Positions 44,156-53,457 of a stretch of DNA of 64,000 nucleotides are shown piece by piece. Origin of the DNA: Flavobacterium crocinum (GTDB lineage: Bacteria; Bacteroidota; Bacteroidia; Flavobacteriales; Flavobacteriaceae). The position numbers and the translations under genes are program-made. How positions within the stretch are numbered: position 1 is the stretch's first letter; the number at the start of each line of letters is the position of its first letter. The stretch spans positions 4,774,001-4,838,000 of the forward strand of contig NZ_CP029255.1 in the NCBI RefSeq assembly GCF_003122385.1, read 5' to 3'. A model generated the notes under the pieces. It had not been told where the DNA came from. It searched no databases and saw only the letters and a list, made by a program, of their open reading frames with translations.

Positions 44156-44333
44156 ACCGCAAAGTGCGCTAAGAATTACGCAAAGGACGCAAGGTTTTTT
44201 ATCTAAGATTATGCTCATAATAGCAAAGTTCGCAAAGCTAAACATACAGCTTTGCGAACTTTTTTATTTATAAAATTCAACTTAAAAAATTCTTTGCATG
44301 CTTTGCGCAAAATCTTAGCGCTCTTTGCGGTTA
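44156..44333. repeat. Nested inverted repeat, CCGCAAAG...CTTTGCGG family, overlapping a gene end
   Basis: The left arm ACCGCAAAGTGCGCTAAGAA corresponds to a right arm whose complement reads ACCGCAAAGAGCGCTAAGAT. Inner arms AGTTCGCAAAGCT and AGCTTTGCGAACT pair as well. The right arm encodes the last residues (N-R-K-E-R) and stop of the metallophosphoesterase gene. The 44007-44314 gap has no other gene. Confidence 0.8.
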
Positions 44334-46243
44334 ATCTCACCAGTATGAAGATTAACTGTAAAATGATCAGCAGGTACTTCATGCATGAATTTATTGAAAA
44401 TTACGAAAAACAATTTCATCTGCTTTTGCAAAGGTTTTGATGCATCCTCTTTAGATTCTAAAAAAAGCTTTGATAAAACTTTATAAGATACCACTCTCTT
44501 TTCCGAAACATCGGCAAAAGCCAATTCATCAGCACTTCTAAAACGATAAAAATCAATTAAAAGATCTTTTCCTGTCCAACTAAAATCTTCACTTTTAAGT
44601 TTGTTTTGAACCAAAATTTGCTCTGATTTTGTTTCAGCTGTTTTCCACTCTTTCTCAAACTGACTTTTATTGTTCAAGATAAAATCAAAATCGGAATCAG
44701 ATTGTACATTCGCTAAAACTAATAAATCTTTTGCCGAAACATTCAAAAGAAAATCTTTAAAAGCAACAGGCCAATCGTCTTTTAAAAAGCGTAAACGAAC
44801 TAATTCCTTTAAATGAAAATCGGTAAAATCATGATAATTTTTAGTCTTTAGAATATCTATATTCCAAATATCTTTAGAGTTCTGACTTTCTAAAAACTGA
44901 TATTCCATTTTATACAAATCAAACAATTCATCGTATCTCGGAACATTATCAATTGTGATGGTTTGAATATCTACAACATTATCTTTCTTTAAAGTCAGTA
45001 ATTTATAGGCTGGAATATAAGCAGCAAGCGACGGTGTTTGAATATTAACCAAAGTATTTCCTTTTTGAGTTGTTCTAACTCCTGTATCATTAATATGCAT
45101 GTGTCCGCCAAAGTGAATCTTTAAGCCAGCATCGGCAAAAACCTGAGCAACTTCTTCAACCGGAACTCGGTTTAATTGCCATTTATTTGGCCCTAGTAAT
45201 TCTTTTATTTCTGCGGAAGCATCATCATTAAAATCAATAATTGGAAAATGGCTAAAGGCTACTAAAGTTTTTCCTTGTTTTTTGGCTTGCGCCGAAATGG
45301 CTGAAACCCATTTAATCAGATGTTTTTTGTTTGAAAGTACATTATTATAACCCGTACTGGCTTCAGAATAACTTTTAGAATCTTTTGGATCACCATTCAT
45401 TTTCTTCGGAATATAAACGTTTCCATCAATTGCCATTAACCAAAGTCCATCAATTGGTTCTACCACATAACTCACATCCGGAACTTGATAACCAGGCGTT
45501 ACCTCATACATTCGGTTAAATAATTTTGAACTTTCTAATGCCTTTTCAAACGAATAATTCTCGTTTGTATAGTTAGAAAATGGAGTTGCCCAGAATTTAT
45601 AATTTTTCTTAGGGTGAAAACCGAAGTTTTTCAAATTATCTGTAATTCCTAAATAACCCATTTTAGCAATATCGGCTGTTATGACAATAGGCTGTTCAAT
45701 TTGTAGATTGGGCTTATACATGCCGTCTTTGCTATAAATGGGCTGACTTTTACCTTCTTTTCCTAAAAAATCTTCTTTGCCAGATTCTTGTGCAAAGGGT
45801 CCAACTGGGTCATGATTTCCTGTAGTAATAAAAAATTCTATTCCGTAGTTTTTTTGATATTCATCTAAAATCTTTGCCAAACCGCGAACATGAATTGGCT
45901 GGCCATCATCTGTATAATCTCCGGGAAGTGCGACGTATTTTATCTTTCGCTTGGCGATATCTTCCAATGCCGCTAAAAAGGCAAAATAATTTTCATTAAA
46001 AATTCGTGTGGAATGAAGTTGAGAAGACATAGTTCGTACCAACGCGTATTGTCCTGTCTTCGGATTTAAAACTCCTTTATAATCTGAATCTGAGAAACCT
46101 CCAAATAAATCCTGAAGATGCACATCAGATAAAAAGGCAATTTGCGTTCCGTTCAGGTTTTGTTTCTTCTGTGCATTTAACGAACAAATAGAAAAAGAAA
46201 TAAAGACAAATATTTTCAGAAAAGAAATAACTTTAGTAGGCAT
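44315..46243 (-). CDS. Secreted calcineurin-like metallophosphoesterase
   Basis: The 642 residues have a signal peptide (FLKIFVFISFSICSLNAQ) and the full metal-site set: FLSDVHLQ near 35, LPGDYTDDG near 103, TTGNHDP near 138, AFSHFP near 333 and FGGHMH near 378. The extra 250-residue C-terminal part is helical and unassigned. It would hydrolyse phosphomonoesters or diesters in the periplasm or outside. The last five codons and stop lie in a dispersed repeat, so the native C-terminus may have been extended or trimmed by it. Confidence 0.88.
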   Translation of the reverse strand: MPTKVISFLKIFVFISFSICSLNAQKKQNLNGTQIAFLSDVHLQDLFGGFSDSDYKGVLNPKTGQYALVRTMSSQLHSTRIFNENYFAFLAALEDIAKRKIKYVALPGDYTDDGQPIHVRGLAKILDEYQKNYGIEFFITTGNHDPVGPFAQESGKEDFLGKEGKSQPIYSKDGMYKPNLQIEQPIVITADIAKMGYLGITDNLKNFGFHPKKNYKFWATPFSNYTNENYSFEKALESSKLFNRMYEVTPGYQVPDVSYVVEPIDGLWLMAIDGNVYIPKKMNGDPKDSKSYSEASTGYNNVLSNKKHLIKWVSAISAQAKKQGKTLVAFSHFPIIDFNDDASAEIKELLGPNKWQLNRVPVEEVAQVFADAGLKIHFGGHMHINDTGVRTTQKGNTLVNIQTPSLAAYIPAYKLLTLKKDNVVDIQTITIDNVPRYDELFDLYKMEYQFLESQNSKDIWNIDILKTKNYHDFTDFHLKELVRLRFLKDDWPVAFKDFLLNVSAKDLLVLANVQSDSDFDFILNNKSQFEKEWKTAETKSEQILVQNKLKSEDFSWTGKDLLIDFYRFRSADELAFADVSEKRVVSYKVLSKLFLESKEDASKPLQKQMKLFFVIFNKFMHEVPADHFTVNLHTGEINRKER

Positions 46244-46376
46244 AAATTCAGGTGTAGAATGGGCTGTTTGTAAATATTGTAATTCTATAAATAGAAATGC
46301 AATTTTATTGATTCTACCGTGAATTCTCTTTATGCTATTGTTATCGAAAGATAATTTTTAGGTACATCATAAAATT

Positions 46377-47012
46377 TTAAAGTTCTAATAGTATTTTTAA
46401 TTCATCATAAGAATGAAAAAGAATTGCGCCCTCATTTTTTAAATCTTCGTTGTTAAAACCGTTCGCAAAACCAAATACTTTAAAGCCACCGTTTATTCCT
46501 GCTTGCACGCCTGCAACACTATCTTCTATTACAACGCAGTCTTCTACATTAAACCCCATTTCTTTAGCAGCATGCAGAAAAATTCCCGGATCCGGTTTCC
46601 AGCTTTTAATAATGTACGAACTAAATATTCTGCCTTCAAATCTGTCAAGTAAACCGGCAAGTCCGAGATTAAGTCTGATTTTTTCTAATGGTCCGCTTGA
46701 GGCTGTACAATATGGTATTTTAAGGTTATCCAGAAAATCAACAATACCTTCCATAGGTTTAGTTTCTTTTTCGAAAGCTTTAAAACTTCTATCTCTGTAA
46801 TTGGATTCAAAATCCTGAGGAAGTTTCTTTCCGATTCCGTTTTCGATCTGCAGAAAACAATCTTTGAGACTTCTGCCGTTAAAAAGATGATAAGCATCTT
46901 CTAATTCCATTTGAAATCCGTGTTCAGATGCCATTTCAAGCAATATTCCGTTACCTATCTTTTCTGTATCTACCAAAACACCATCACAATCGAAAATAAT
47001 ACATTTAACCAT
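46377..47012 (-). CDS. HAD-superfamily phosphatase (beta-PGM/YieH-like)
   Basis: The 211 residues show the HAD motifs: FDCDGVLVDTE with Asp8 and Asp10, CTASSGPLEKIRLNLGL (motif II) near 98, KSWKPDPGIFL with the motif III Lys near 140, and VVIEDSVAGVQAG (motif IV) near 160. The helical cap between residues 15 and 85 is of the C1 type. It likely dephosphorylates a small sugar phosphate; substrate not predictable. It appears monocistronic. Confidence 0.88.
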   Translation of the reverse strand: MVKCIIFDCDGVLVDTEKIGNGILLEMASEHGFQMELEDAYHLFNGRSLKDCFLQIENGIGKKLPQDFESNYRDRSFKAFEKETKPMEGIVDFLDNLKIPYCTASSGPLEKIRLNLGLAGLLDRFEGRIFSSYIIKSWKPDPGIFLHAAKEMGFNVEDCVVIEDSVAGVQAGINGGFKVFGFANGFNNEDLKNEGAILFHSYDELKILLEL

Positions 47013-47224
47013 TTCTGTTGATTTTCATTTAATTATAAATTCTCACTAACTCTAAGCGAGCGAATGTAAATTACAAAAAATATCTATTTTCAATTTTATA
47101 CTTTTTTGTTAATTTTCAACATTCTGTACAGAATTACTCCTCTTTTGTATTTCGATTTATTTTATGATTTGTACTTTTATAAAATCCTATCAAACCGATT
47201 TTTAAAAAATTAAATTTATAAATT

Positions 47225-48394
47225 TTGAAGAAGTACTTTTTTTTTACCGCAATTCTGGCTGGAACTTTTACAATTCAGTCGCAAAACAAAATCATCACAA
47301 TCAACAATAACTTAAAAGTCGACAGAGAGTTTGAAACCGTTGAACTGACAAAGAAGATACTTGGATTAGCTGCAGATGCTAAACTTGAAAATTATGCTGT
47401 CAAAAATCTCAGTAATAACTCTTTCCTAGAAACACAAACTGTAGATAATGACGGCGACGGAACAATGGATGTTCTTTTATTTCAGCCCAAAATAAAAGCT
47501 TCTTGCAAACAGGATTTTGAAATTTTGGTTGGAACTAATCCGAATGCTTCTAAAACGATTAGCTGTTATTCTCGCTTTGTTCCTGAACGAACCGATGATT
47601 ATGCTTGGGAAAACAATAAAGTGGCTTTTAGAACTTATGGTCCTGTTGCACAAAAAATGGTTGAAGATAATGTTCCAGGTGGTACTTTGACCAGCGGAAT
47701 TGATGCCTGGCTAAAAAGAGTTGAATATCCAATCATTAATAAATGGTATGAAAAGACTGTTAACGGAACCGGAAGTTACCATAAAGATACCGGAGAAGGT
47801 TTAGACAATTTTCAGGTTGGGCCGAGTCGTGGCGTGGGCGGAACTGCTGTAAATATTGATGGAAAATATTATTTTTCTAAAAACTTCATTAGCTGGAAAA
47901 CCATCACAACCGGACCAATCAGAACGAGTTTCATTCTAACTTATGCCGACTGGGATGCAAAAGGCAATAAAATAACAGAATCTAAACTAATTAGTTTGGA
48001 TTATGGAAGTCAGCTTTCCCGTTTTGAAATTAATATTACAGGAACTAAAACTGTAACTGCCGGACTGACGCTTCATGATAAAAAAGGAACTACTGGAACA
48101 AACTTAAAAGAAGGCTGGTTAAGTTATTGGGAACCTATCGATGACTCTGAAATTGGTTTAGGTCTGGTTGCTCCAAAAGGTACTTTAATCAGTTTTGATA
48201 ATCATGTTACGGACGAAAAAGACTTGAGCAACCTTTACGGAAACATCACTGTTAAAAACAATAAAGCCATCTATTATGCCGGTTTTGGATGGAAAAAAGG
48301 AAGTCCGTTTCAGACTAAGCAAGAATGGGAAAAATATTTAAGTTCTTTTGCAGAGAAGATTAATAATCCTTTGACTGTAAAAGTGAAAAAGTGA
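47225..48394 (+). CDS. DUF4861-type secreted protein, TTG start
   Basis: The frame starts with TTG (TTG AAG AAG), preceded by an A/T-rich leader. No in-frame ATG gives a signal peptide, while the TTG start yields KKYFFFTAILAGTFTIQSQ. The 389-residue protein has KVAFRTYGPVAQKM near 130, GIDAWLKRVEYPIINKWYEK near 160, LDNFQVGPSRGVGGTAV near 192, and FGWKKGSPFQTKQEW near the end, matching DUF4861 as I recall it. The family appears in pectin and rhamnogalacturonan loci of Bacteroidota. The reaction is not known to me. Confidence 0.72.
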   Translation: MKKYFFFTAILAGTFTIQSQNKIITINNNLKVDREFETVELTKKILGLAADAKLENYAVKNLSNNSFLETQTVDNDGDGTMDVLLFQPKIKASCKQDFEILVGTNPNASKTISCYSRFVPERTDDYAWENNKVAFRTYGPVAQKMVEDNVPGGTLTSGIDAWLKRVEYPIINKWYEKTVNGTGSYHKDTGEGLDNFQVGPSRGVGGTAVNIDGKYYFSKNFISWKTITTGPIRTSFILTYADWDAKGNKITESKLISLDYGSQLSRFEINITGTKTVTAGLTLHDKKGTTGTNLKEGWLSYWEPIDDSEIGLGLVAPKGTLISFDNHVTDEKDLSNLYGNITVKNNKAIYYAGFGWKKGSPFQTKQEWEKYLSSFAEKINNPLTVKVKK

Positions 48395-48446
48395 TTTTTC
48401 TTTTGCCGCAAAGGCACTAAGACACAAAGTTTTTTCTTATTTAATT

Positions 48447-48531
48447 TAAGCATAGCCCGTGGTTTCAACCACGGGAAACGTATTGTGTTTATGCATTGTA
48501 TTCCCGTGGCTGAAACCACAGGCTATGTTTT
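48447..48531. repeat. Dispersed inverted repeat, TGGTTTCAACCAC family, better preserved copy
   Basis: CATAGCCCGTGGTTTCAACC and GGCTGAAACCACAGGCTATG form the two arms with a GTATTGTG...GCATTGTA centre. It matches 8361-8455 in layout and sits just past the DUF4861 gene. Confidence 0.8.
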
Positions 48532-48572
48532 AAAAATGATAAACTCTAAAGGGTTTACTCGTAAATCTACGA

Positions 48573-49688
48573 TCAAACGGATTTCCTTGCAGGAAAATAA
48601 TTCTCCTTCAAAATAATTTCCAGCGGAATATAATGGGTTCGATCCGCATCTTCCTGAAGAACCAATTTCTTATACAAATAATTAATTCCCATATACCCTT
48701 GATCTTCGGGTCTTTGGTTAATTAAGAAATCAATTACGCCTTTGTTGAGATATTCTATATTTTCTTTCAATAAATCATAACCAATAATCCGGACGCCTTT
48801 TATATTGTTTTTGTGCAGAAATTCGGCAACAATATAAGCACGAGAATTTGGTACAAAGACACTATTTATTCCGGAGAACATTTCTAAATTTAATTGATCT
48901 ATTCTGGAATCTTTTAAAGTCACTTCCGAAAATTTGAAATTAGTCAGTTCGTCATGATCTTTAAAATAAGAGTAGAAACCATCAATTCGCTGTAAATAAA
49001 CCGAAGTACTTTCTATTTCTCTTGTGATTTTAAAAATCAAAACCTGTCTTTCGTTTTTAACAGCAAAACTGATTAACCTTCCGGCAAGATACCCGCTCTG
49101 AAAAGCATCCTGTCCAACATAAGCATGCTGATTCCCTTCTGAAATATTAGAATCAATCATAACTACAGGAATATCTTTCTTTTTATATTCCTTTAAAAAT
49201 TGAACCGAATCTTCGTAAAAAATTGGTGCAAATAACAATCCATCACACTCGAACTGCATTACTTCCTGAACTGTCTCTTTGAAAGATGCTAGATTATAAT
49301 CATAGAAAAAATAATCCAAAACAATTCCGAACTTACTAAATTCTATTGCTGCTTTTTCAATCCCTTCAACCTGCTTTTTCCAATATTCTAAAGTCTCCGA
49401 TTTTGGAAGAAAAACAGCAAAGTGAAATTTCTTATTCAAAGCCAGATTACTCGCCAAAATATTTCGTTTATAACCAAACTCTTCGATTATCGCATTCACC
49501 TTATCAACGGTTTCCTGCGCTACTTGTCCGCGTTTGTGTATAATCCTGTCAACCGTTCCCGGTGAGACATTGGCTAACTCTGCAATTTTTTTGATCGTTA
49601 TGATATTGATTCTTTTTAAGTTAAAAAAATAAAAGCAGTGCGGTAAATTTAATTTTATTTTATAAAAATAAGTTGTTTTACAATGCAT
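48573..49688 (-). CDS. LacI-family transcriptional regulator of the uronate operon
   Basis: The helix-turn-helix is TIKKIAELANVSPGTVDRII, followed by a periplasmic-binding-like ligand domain (HFAVFLPKSETLEYWKKQVE; GLLFAPIFYED; IPVVMIDSNI; RIIGYDLLKENIEYL). The start is uncertain, because no ATG, GTG or TTG lies immediately before the HTH. The ATG at 49688 gives 371 residues with a 27-residue leader, and it fits the minus-strand promoter at 49727-49755. The gene is divergent from uronate genes, with a 16-bp palindrome between, so it probably represses both itself and them until a uronate intermediate binds. Confidence 0.85.
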   Translation of the reverse strand: MHCKTTYFYKIKLNLPHCFYFFNLKRINIITIKKIAELANVSPGTVDRIIHKRGQVAQETVDKVNAIIEEFGYKRNILASNLALNKKFHFAVFLPKSETLEYWKKQVEGIEKAAIEFSKFGIVLDYFFYDYNLASFKETVQEVMQFECDGLLFAPIFYEDSVQFLKEYKKKDIPVVMIDSNISEGNQHAYVGQDAFQSGYLAGRLISFAVKNERQVLIFKITREIESTSVYLQRIDGFYSYFKDHDELTNFKFSEVTLKDSRIDQLNLEMFSGINSVFVPNSRAYIVAEFLHKNNIKGVRIIGYDLLKENIEYLNKGVIDFLINQRPEDQGYMGINYLYKKLVLQEDADRTHYIPLEIILKENYFPARKSV

Positions 49689-49755
49689 TTTACATACATT
49701 TGTAAAAATACCGTGTACGCACACGGCAAATATACACATAACATTAAAAAAACAA
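49673..49755. promoter_or_regulatory. Divergent promoters sharing one LacI-type operator
   Basis: Plus strand: TTG at 49673-49675, 19-bp spacer, TACATTTG at 49695-49702. Minus strand: TTG at 49753-49755, 18-bp spacer, TATATTTG at 49727-49734. Between the two -7 elements is CCGTGTACGCACACGG (49711-49726), with 6-bp perfect arms. Both predicted start points fall at or beside this palindrome, so a single bound repressor could block both directions. Confidence 0.65.
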
Positions 49756-49814
49756 TTCTTTTTTTCTGTTATCTATTGAAAACTAACTATTAAAACCAGA
49801 AAAATCTATACAGA

Positions 49815-50264
49815 ATGATAGTAGATTCACTACAAAATGCTGCTAAGTATTACAGCCTTCACCCTAATTTTCAAAAGGCATTTGATTATGTAAACCAAAA
49901 CGATATTGCCAATCTTGAGGAAGGCGCTTTTGAAATTGGCGAAGGTTTAAAACTAATTGTAATTATCGGACAAGGAAATACAAAAGAAGAAGCCGTTAAA
50001 GGTTTTGAATGTCACGATAAAAATATCGACATACAGATTTCTATAAAAGGTCCTGAAACTTTTGCATGGAAACCGAGGGAAAAATGTATAAATCCAAATG
50101 GCGATTACAGCGATGAAAGAGATGTTCGTTTTTTTCATGACGCACCGGATACCTTTTTTCAATTACAGGAAAAACAATTTGCTATCTTATTCCCTGAAGA
50201 TGTTCATACTGCAATGATTGGCGAAGGGTTATTGAAGAAAATTGTAATCAAAGTAAAAATATAA
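49815..50264 (+). CDS. YhcH/YjgK/YiaL (DUF386) family protein
   Basis: The 149-residue single beta-sandwich protein is of the usual family length. It has the family segments GAFEIGEGLKLIVIIGQG near 37-54, FECHDKNIDIQISIKGPE near 65-82 and FAILFPEDVHTAMIGEG near 122-138, whose Glu, His and Asp residues are likely metal ligands. Family members occur with sialic acid, ulose and uronate catabolism and may be sugar isomerases or anomerases. First gene of the uronate operon, 4 bp before the aldolase. Confidence 0.88.
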   Translation: MIVDSLQNAAKYYSLHPNFQKAFDYVNQNDIANLEEGAFEIGEGLKLIVIIGQGNTKEEAVKGFECHDKNIDIQISIKGPETFAWKPREKCINPNGDYSDERDVRFFHDAPDTFFQLQEKQFAILFPEDVHTAMIGEGLLKKIVIKVKI

Positions 50265-50268
50265 AGGT

Positions 50269-50931
50269 ATGAGCACAATTCAGAATTCTATAGACGTTAT
50301 TTTGAAACAAGGAATGCTTCCTTTATATTTTAATGCTGATGAAAACAAAAGTGTAACACTTTTAAAGACACTTTACAATGCAGGAATTAGAGCAATAGAA
50401 TATACAAACAGAGGCCCTGAAGCGATTTCTAATTTTAAAAAACTAATTGAAGTTAGGAATGCAGAGTTACCGGACATGTTATTAGGAATCGGTACAATCA
50501 AAAACTTAGTTCAGGCGGAAACGTATTATTTAGCGGGTGCTGATTTTTTTATTAGCCCGGGTTTTGTACCAGAAGTTGCTTCTTTTTTGATAGGTAAAGA
50601 AGTACTTTACGCACCGGGCTGTATGACTCCAACTGAAATTATTGCCGCTGAAAATGCAGGAGTAAAATTCATTAAACTTTTCCCAGGAAATATTTTAGGT
50701 CCTGATTTTATGAGCGGCATCAGAGATGTATTTCCAGATCTAATTTTTATGCCAACCGGTGGTGTTGATACCACTAGCCAAAGTATCGAAACGTGGTTTA
50801 ATGCCGGTGTTTCTGCTGTTGGAATGGGAAGCAAACTAATCAGCAAAAAAGTAATGCAGGAAGAAGCTTATGATAGAATCGAAGAAGAAACCAAAAGAGT
50901 TTTGGAATTGATTAAAACAATAAGAACTTAA
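50269..50931 (+). CDS. eda: KDPG aldolase (2-dehydro-3-deoxy-phosphogluconate / 4-hydroxy-2-oxoglutarate aldolase)
   Basis: The 220 residues have the class I aldolase site: Glu44 in AIEYTNRGP, GIGTIKN near 73-79, ISPGFVPE near 95, and the Schiff-base Lys136 in FIKLFPG. It splits KDPG to pyruvate and glyceraldehyde 3-phosphate, the last step of uronate breakdown. The N-terminus and length are standard. It lies 4 bp after the YhcH-type gene. The KDG kinase needed before this step is not in the window. Confidence 0.93.
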   Translation: MSTIQNSIDVILKQGMLPLYFNADENKSVTLLKTLYNAGIRAIEYTNRGPEAISNFKKLIEVRNAELPDMLLGIGTIKNLVQAETYYLAGADFFISPGFVPEVASFLIGKEVLYAPGCMTPTEIIAAENAGVKFIKLFPGNILGPDFMSGIRDVFPDLIFMPTGGVDTTSQSIETWFNAGVSAVGMGSKLISKKVMQEEAYDRIEEETKRVLELIKTIRT

Positions 50932-51064
50932 ATTTAAAATCCAAATTTTGAAATCTCAAATTCCAAAATCTGGTAAAACAAAAAAATAAAATCAAGAACA
51001 TAAATACTTTTATTCTCAAATTGGAATTTGGAATTTCAAGTATTTGGAATTTAAAAAAAATAAG

Positions 51065-51877
51065 ATGAATTCAATATTTAATTTAAAAGGAAAAATTGCT
51101 TTAATAACAGGAGGAGCAGGAGTACTAGGAAGTCGATTTGCAGATGTTTTGGCACAACAGGGCGTTATTGTTGGAATTGTTTCTCAGTCACTGGAAAAAG
51201 CAGAAAGTACAGTTAAAAACATCGAAGCAAATGGCGGACAAGGCTTTGCTGTTCAGGCGAATGTTTTAAACAAAGAAGAATTAGAAAAAGTAAAAGACCA
51301 AATTGTAGAAAAATACGGTTGTCTTGACATTTTAATCAATGCTGCGGGAGGAAATATGCCAGGTGCAACAATTCAGCCGAATCAGGCCATTTATGATATG
51401 AAAAGCGACGATTTACAAAAAGTAGTCGATTTGAATATTATTGGAACAATGCTGCCAACTCAGGTTTTTGCCGAGCTTTTTGCCAAGCAGAAATCAGGAA
51501 ACATCATTAACATTTCATCTGCGTCAGCACAAAGACCTTTAACCAGAGTTGTAGGATATTCTGCTTCAAAAGCGGCAATTGACAATTTCACGCAGTGGAT
51601 GGCTGTTGAATTAGCACAGAAATATGGTGAAGGACTTCGTGTAAATGCTATTTCACCTGGATTCTTTATTGGGGAACAAAATCGTGCTTTGTTATTGACT
51701 CCGGAAGGAAAATTAACTCCAAGAGGCGAAAAAATCATCGATCATACTCCAATGGGAAGATTTGGAAGCCCGGAAGATATTGACGGCGCTTTATTATTTC
51801 TTTGCAGTGACATGTCAAAATTTGTAACGGGAACCATCTTAAAAGTAGATGGCGGATTTGCTGCAACGAGCATTTAA
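51065..51877 (+). CDS. SDR dehydrogenase, probable D-mannonate oxidoreductase (fructuronate reductase)
   Basis: I chose the ATG at 51065; an in-frame TTG seven codons upstream lies in an inverted repeat. The 270-residue SDR has ALITGGAGVLGSR at 12-24, NAAGG at 92-96, Ser151/152, Tyr165 and Lys169 (Y-S-A-S-K), and FRVNAISPGFF-like GLRVNAISPGFFIGEQNRAL. The GEQNR segment and position directly before uxuA fit the SDR-type reductase that converts fructuronate to mannonate with NADH. This replaces the polyol-type UxuB of enterics. Confidence 0.85.
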   Translation: MNSIFNLKGKIALITGGAGVLGSRFADVLAQQGVIVGIVSQSLEKAESTVKNIEANGGQGFAVQANVLNKEELEKVKDQIVEKYGCLDILINAAGGNMPGATIQPNQAIYDMKSDDLQKVVDLNIIGTMLPTQVFAELFAKQKSGNIINISSASAQRPLTRVVGYSASKAAIDNFTQWMAVELAQKYGEGLRVNAISPGFFIGEQNRALLLTPEGKLTPRGEKIIDHTPMGRFGSPEDIDGALLFLCSDMSKFVTGTILKVDGGFAATSI

Positions 51878-51887
51878 GATTTCTCAA

Positions 51888-51982
51888 ACTCCTGCAAGGT
51901 TTCCAAAACCTTGTAGGTATAAATATTTAAAACAATAACTTTAAAATCATACCTACAAGGTTCTGGAAACCTTGCAGGAAAT
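51888..51982. repeat. Inverted repeat, CCTGCAAGGTTTCCAAAACC family
   Basis: The arms CTCCTGCAAGGTTTCCAAAA and GGTTCTGGAAACCTTGCAGG each hold a short palindrome with CCTTGTAGGT / ACCTACAAGG inside. It is related in build to the element at 2257-2414. A looser inverted repeat (CCAAATTTTGAAATC...) also fills 50933-51055 upstream of the SDR. Confidence 0.75.
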
Positions 51983-52000
51983 AAAATCAACATTATAAAC

Positions 52001-53185
52001 ATGGAACAAACATTAAGATGGTTCGGACCAAATGATCCTGTTTCTTTACAAGATATCAAACAAACCGGAGCAACCGGAATCGTAACGGCTTTACATCATA
52101 TTCCAAACGGACAAGTTTGGAGCATCGATGAAATCATTAAACGCAAAGTTGAAATCGAACATGAAGACGGCGATCCTAAAAAAGGTGCTTCTGGTTTAAC
52201 CTGGTCTGTTGTAGAAAGTATTCCGGTTCACGAAGACATTAAAAAACAAACTGGAAATTATCTGCAGTATATTGAAAATTATAAAGAAAGCATTCGCAAT
52301 TTAGCTCTGTGTGGGATTAAATGTGTGTGTTATAATTTCATGCCGGTTTTAGACTGGTCAAGAACGGATTTATCTTATACGGTTGAGGACGGATCGAAAG
52401 CACTTCGTTTTGATATTAACGCTTTTGCCGCTTTTGAATTGTTTATTTTAAAAAGACCGGGAGCTGAAAACGAATATTCAGCAGAACAGACTCAAAAAGC
52501 AAAAGACTATTTTGAAACTATGACAGCCGAAGATAAAGTTAAGTTACAGCAAAATATTCTTGCTGGACTTCCTGGTGCTGAAGAAGCTTATAGTGTTGAA
52601 GATTTCCTTGTAACTTTGAGTGCTTACAATCATATTGACAGGCAAGCTCTTAAAGACAATCTTTTCTTCTTTCTAAAAGAAATTATTCCGGTTGCTGAAA
52701 GTAAAGGCGTTTTAATGGCTATTCACCCGGACGATCCTCCTTATCCGATTTTAGGTTTACCGAGAGTTGTAAGTACAGAAGAAGATTTAATCGAGTTAAT
52801 GAACGCTGCTCCTTCTCCATCCAACGGATTTACAATGTGTACAGGTTCATATGGTGTAAGAGCCGATAATGATTTACCTGGAATGGTAAGACGTCATGGC
52901 GATAAAATGAATTTTATTCACTTGAGAAGCACACAACGCGACGAAGAAGGAAGTTTCTACGAAGCCAACCATCTTGAAGGAAATGTTGATATGTACGAAG
53001 TTGTGAAAGCCATTTTGGAAGTTGAAAAAAGAAACAACAGCACTTTGCCAATGCGTCCCGATCACGGACACCAAATGCTGGATGATCTAAAGAAAAAAAC
53101 AAATCCGGGTTATTCTGCAATTGGCCGTTTAAGAGGTTTAGCAGAACTACGCGGACTTGAAATAGGGATTAAACGATCTTTATAG
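52001..53185 (+). CDS. uxuA: Mannonate dehydratase
   Basis: The 394 residues match UxuA over the full length: [20 protein letters not shown] at 6-25, [29 protein letters not shown] near 72, [15 protein letters not shown] near 108, [19 protein letters not shown] near 242, and a closing [10 protein letters not shown]. It dehydrates D-mannonate to 2-keto-3-deoxygluconate, using Fe2+ or Mn2+ bound by the His/Cys residues of these motifs. It ends the set YhcH - aldolase - SDR - UxuA. Confidence 0.96.
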   Translation: MEQTLRWFGPNDPVSLQDIKQTGATGIVTALHHIPNGQVWSIDEIIKRKVEIEHEDGDPKKGASGLTWSVVESIPVHEDIKKQTGNYLQYIENYKESIRNLALCGIKCVCYNFMPVLDWSRTDLSYTVEDGSKALRFDINAFAAFELFILKRPGAENEYSAEQTQKAKDYFETMTAEDKVKLQQNILAGLPGAEEAYSVEDFLVTLSAYNHIDRQALKDNLFFFLKEIIPVAESKGVLMAIHPDDPPYPILGLPRVVSTEEDLIELMNAAPSPSNGFTMCTGSYGVRADNDLPGMVRRHGDKMNFIHLRSTQRDEEGSFYEANHLEGNVDMYEVVKAILEVEKRNNSTLPMRPDHGHQMLDDLKKKTNPGYSAIGRLRGLAELRGLEIGIKRSL

Positions 53186-53192
53186 GTTGTTT

Positions 53193-53428
53193 TGCCACTA
53201 AGACACAAAGATTTTTTATAGGCTTATGTTTTAGTCTCGCAAAGTCGCAAAGACGCAAAGTTCTTTCTCATTTTTGTCATTCCGAGGAACGAGGAATCTC
53301 CGTAAGCAACTCCACAAAGATTGCCGATTTAGTTTGTAGAGCCACTTGTGGAGATTCCTCGTTCTTCGTCAGGATGACAAACTGGACTAAAAAAAACTTT
53401 GCGCCTAGTGCCTTAGTGGCAAATCAAA
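53193..53428. repeat. Three nested inverted-repeat families in one gap
   Basis: Outermost TTGCCACTAAGACACAAAG pairs with CTAGTGCCTTAGTGGCAA. Within lies CTCGCAAAGTCGCAAAGACG (family of 19584). Innermost is TGTCATTCCGAGGAACGAGG...CGTCAGGATGACA at 53275-53380 (family of 10531). Confidence 0.8.
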
Positions 53429-53457
53429 AAAACTAACTAACCACAACCACAAAAACC

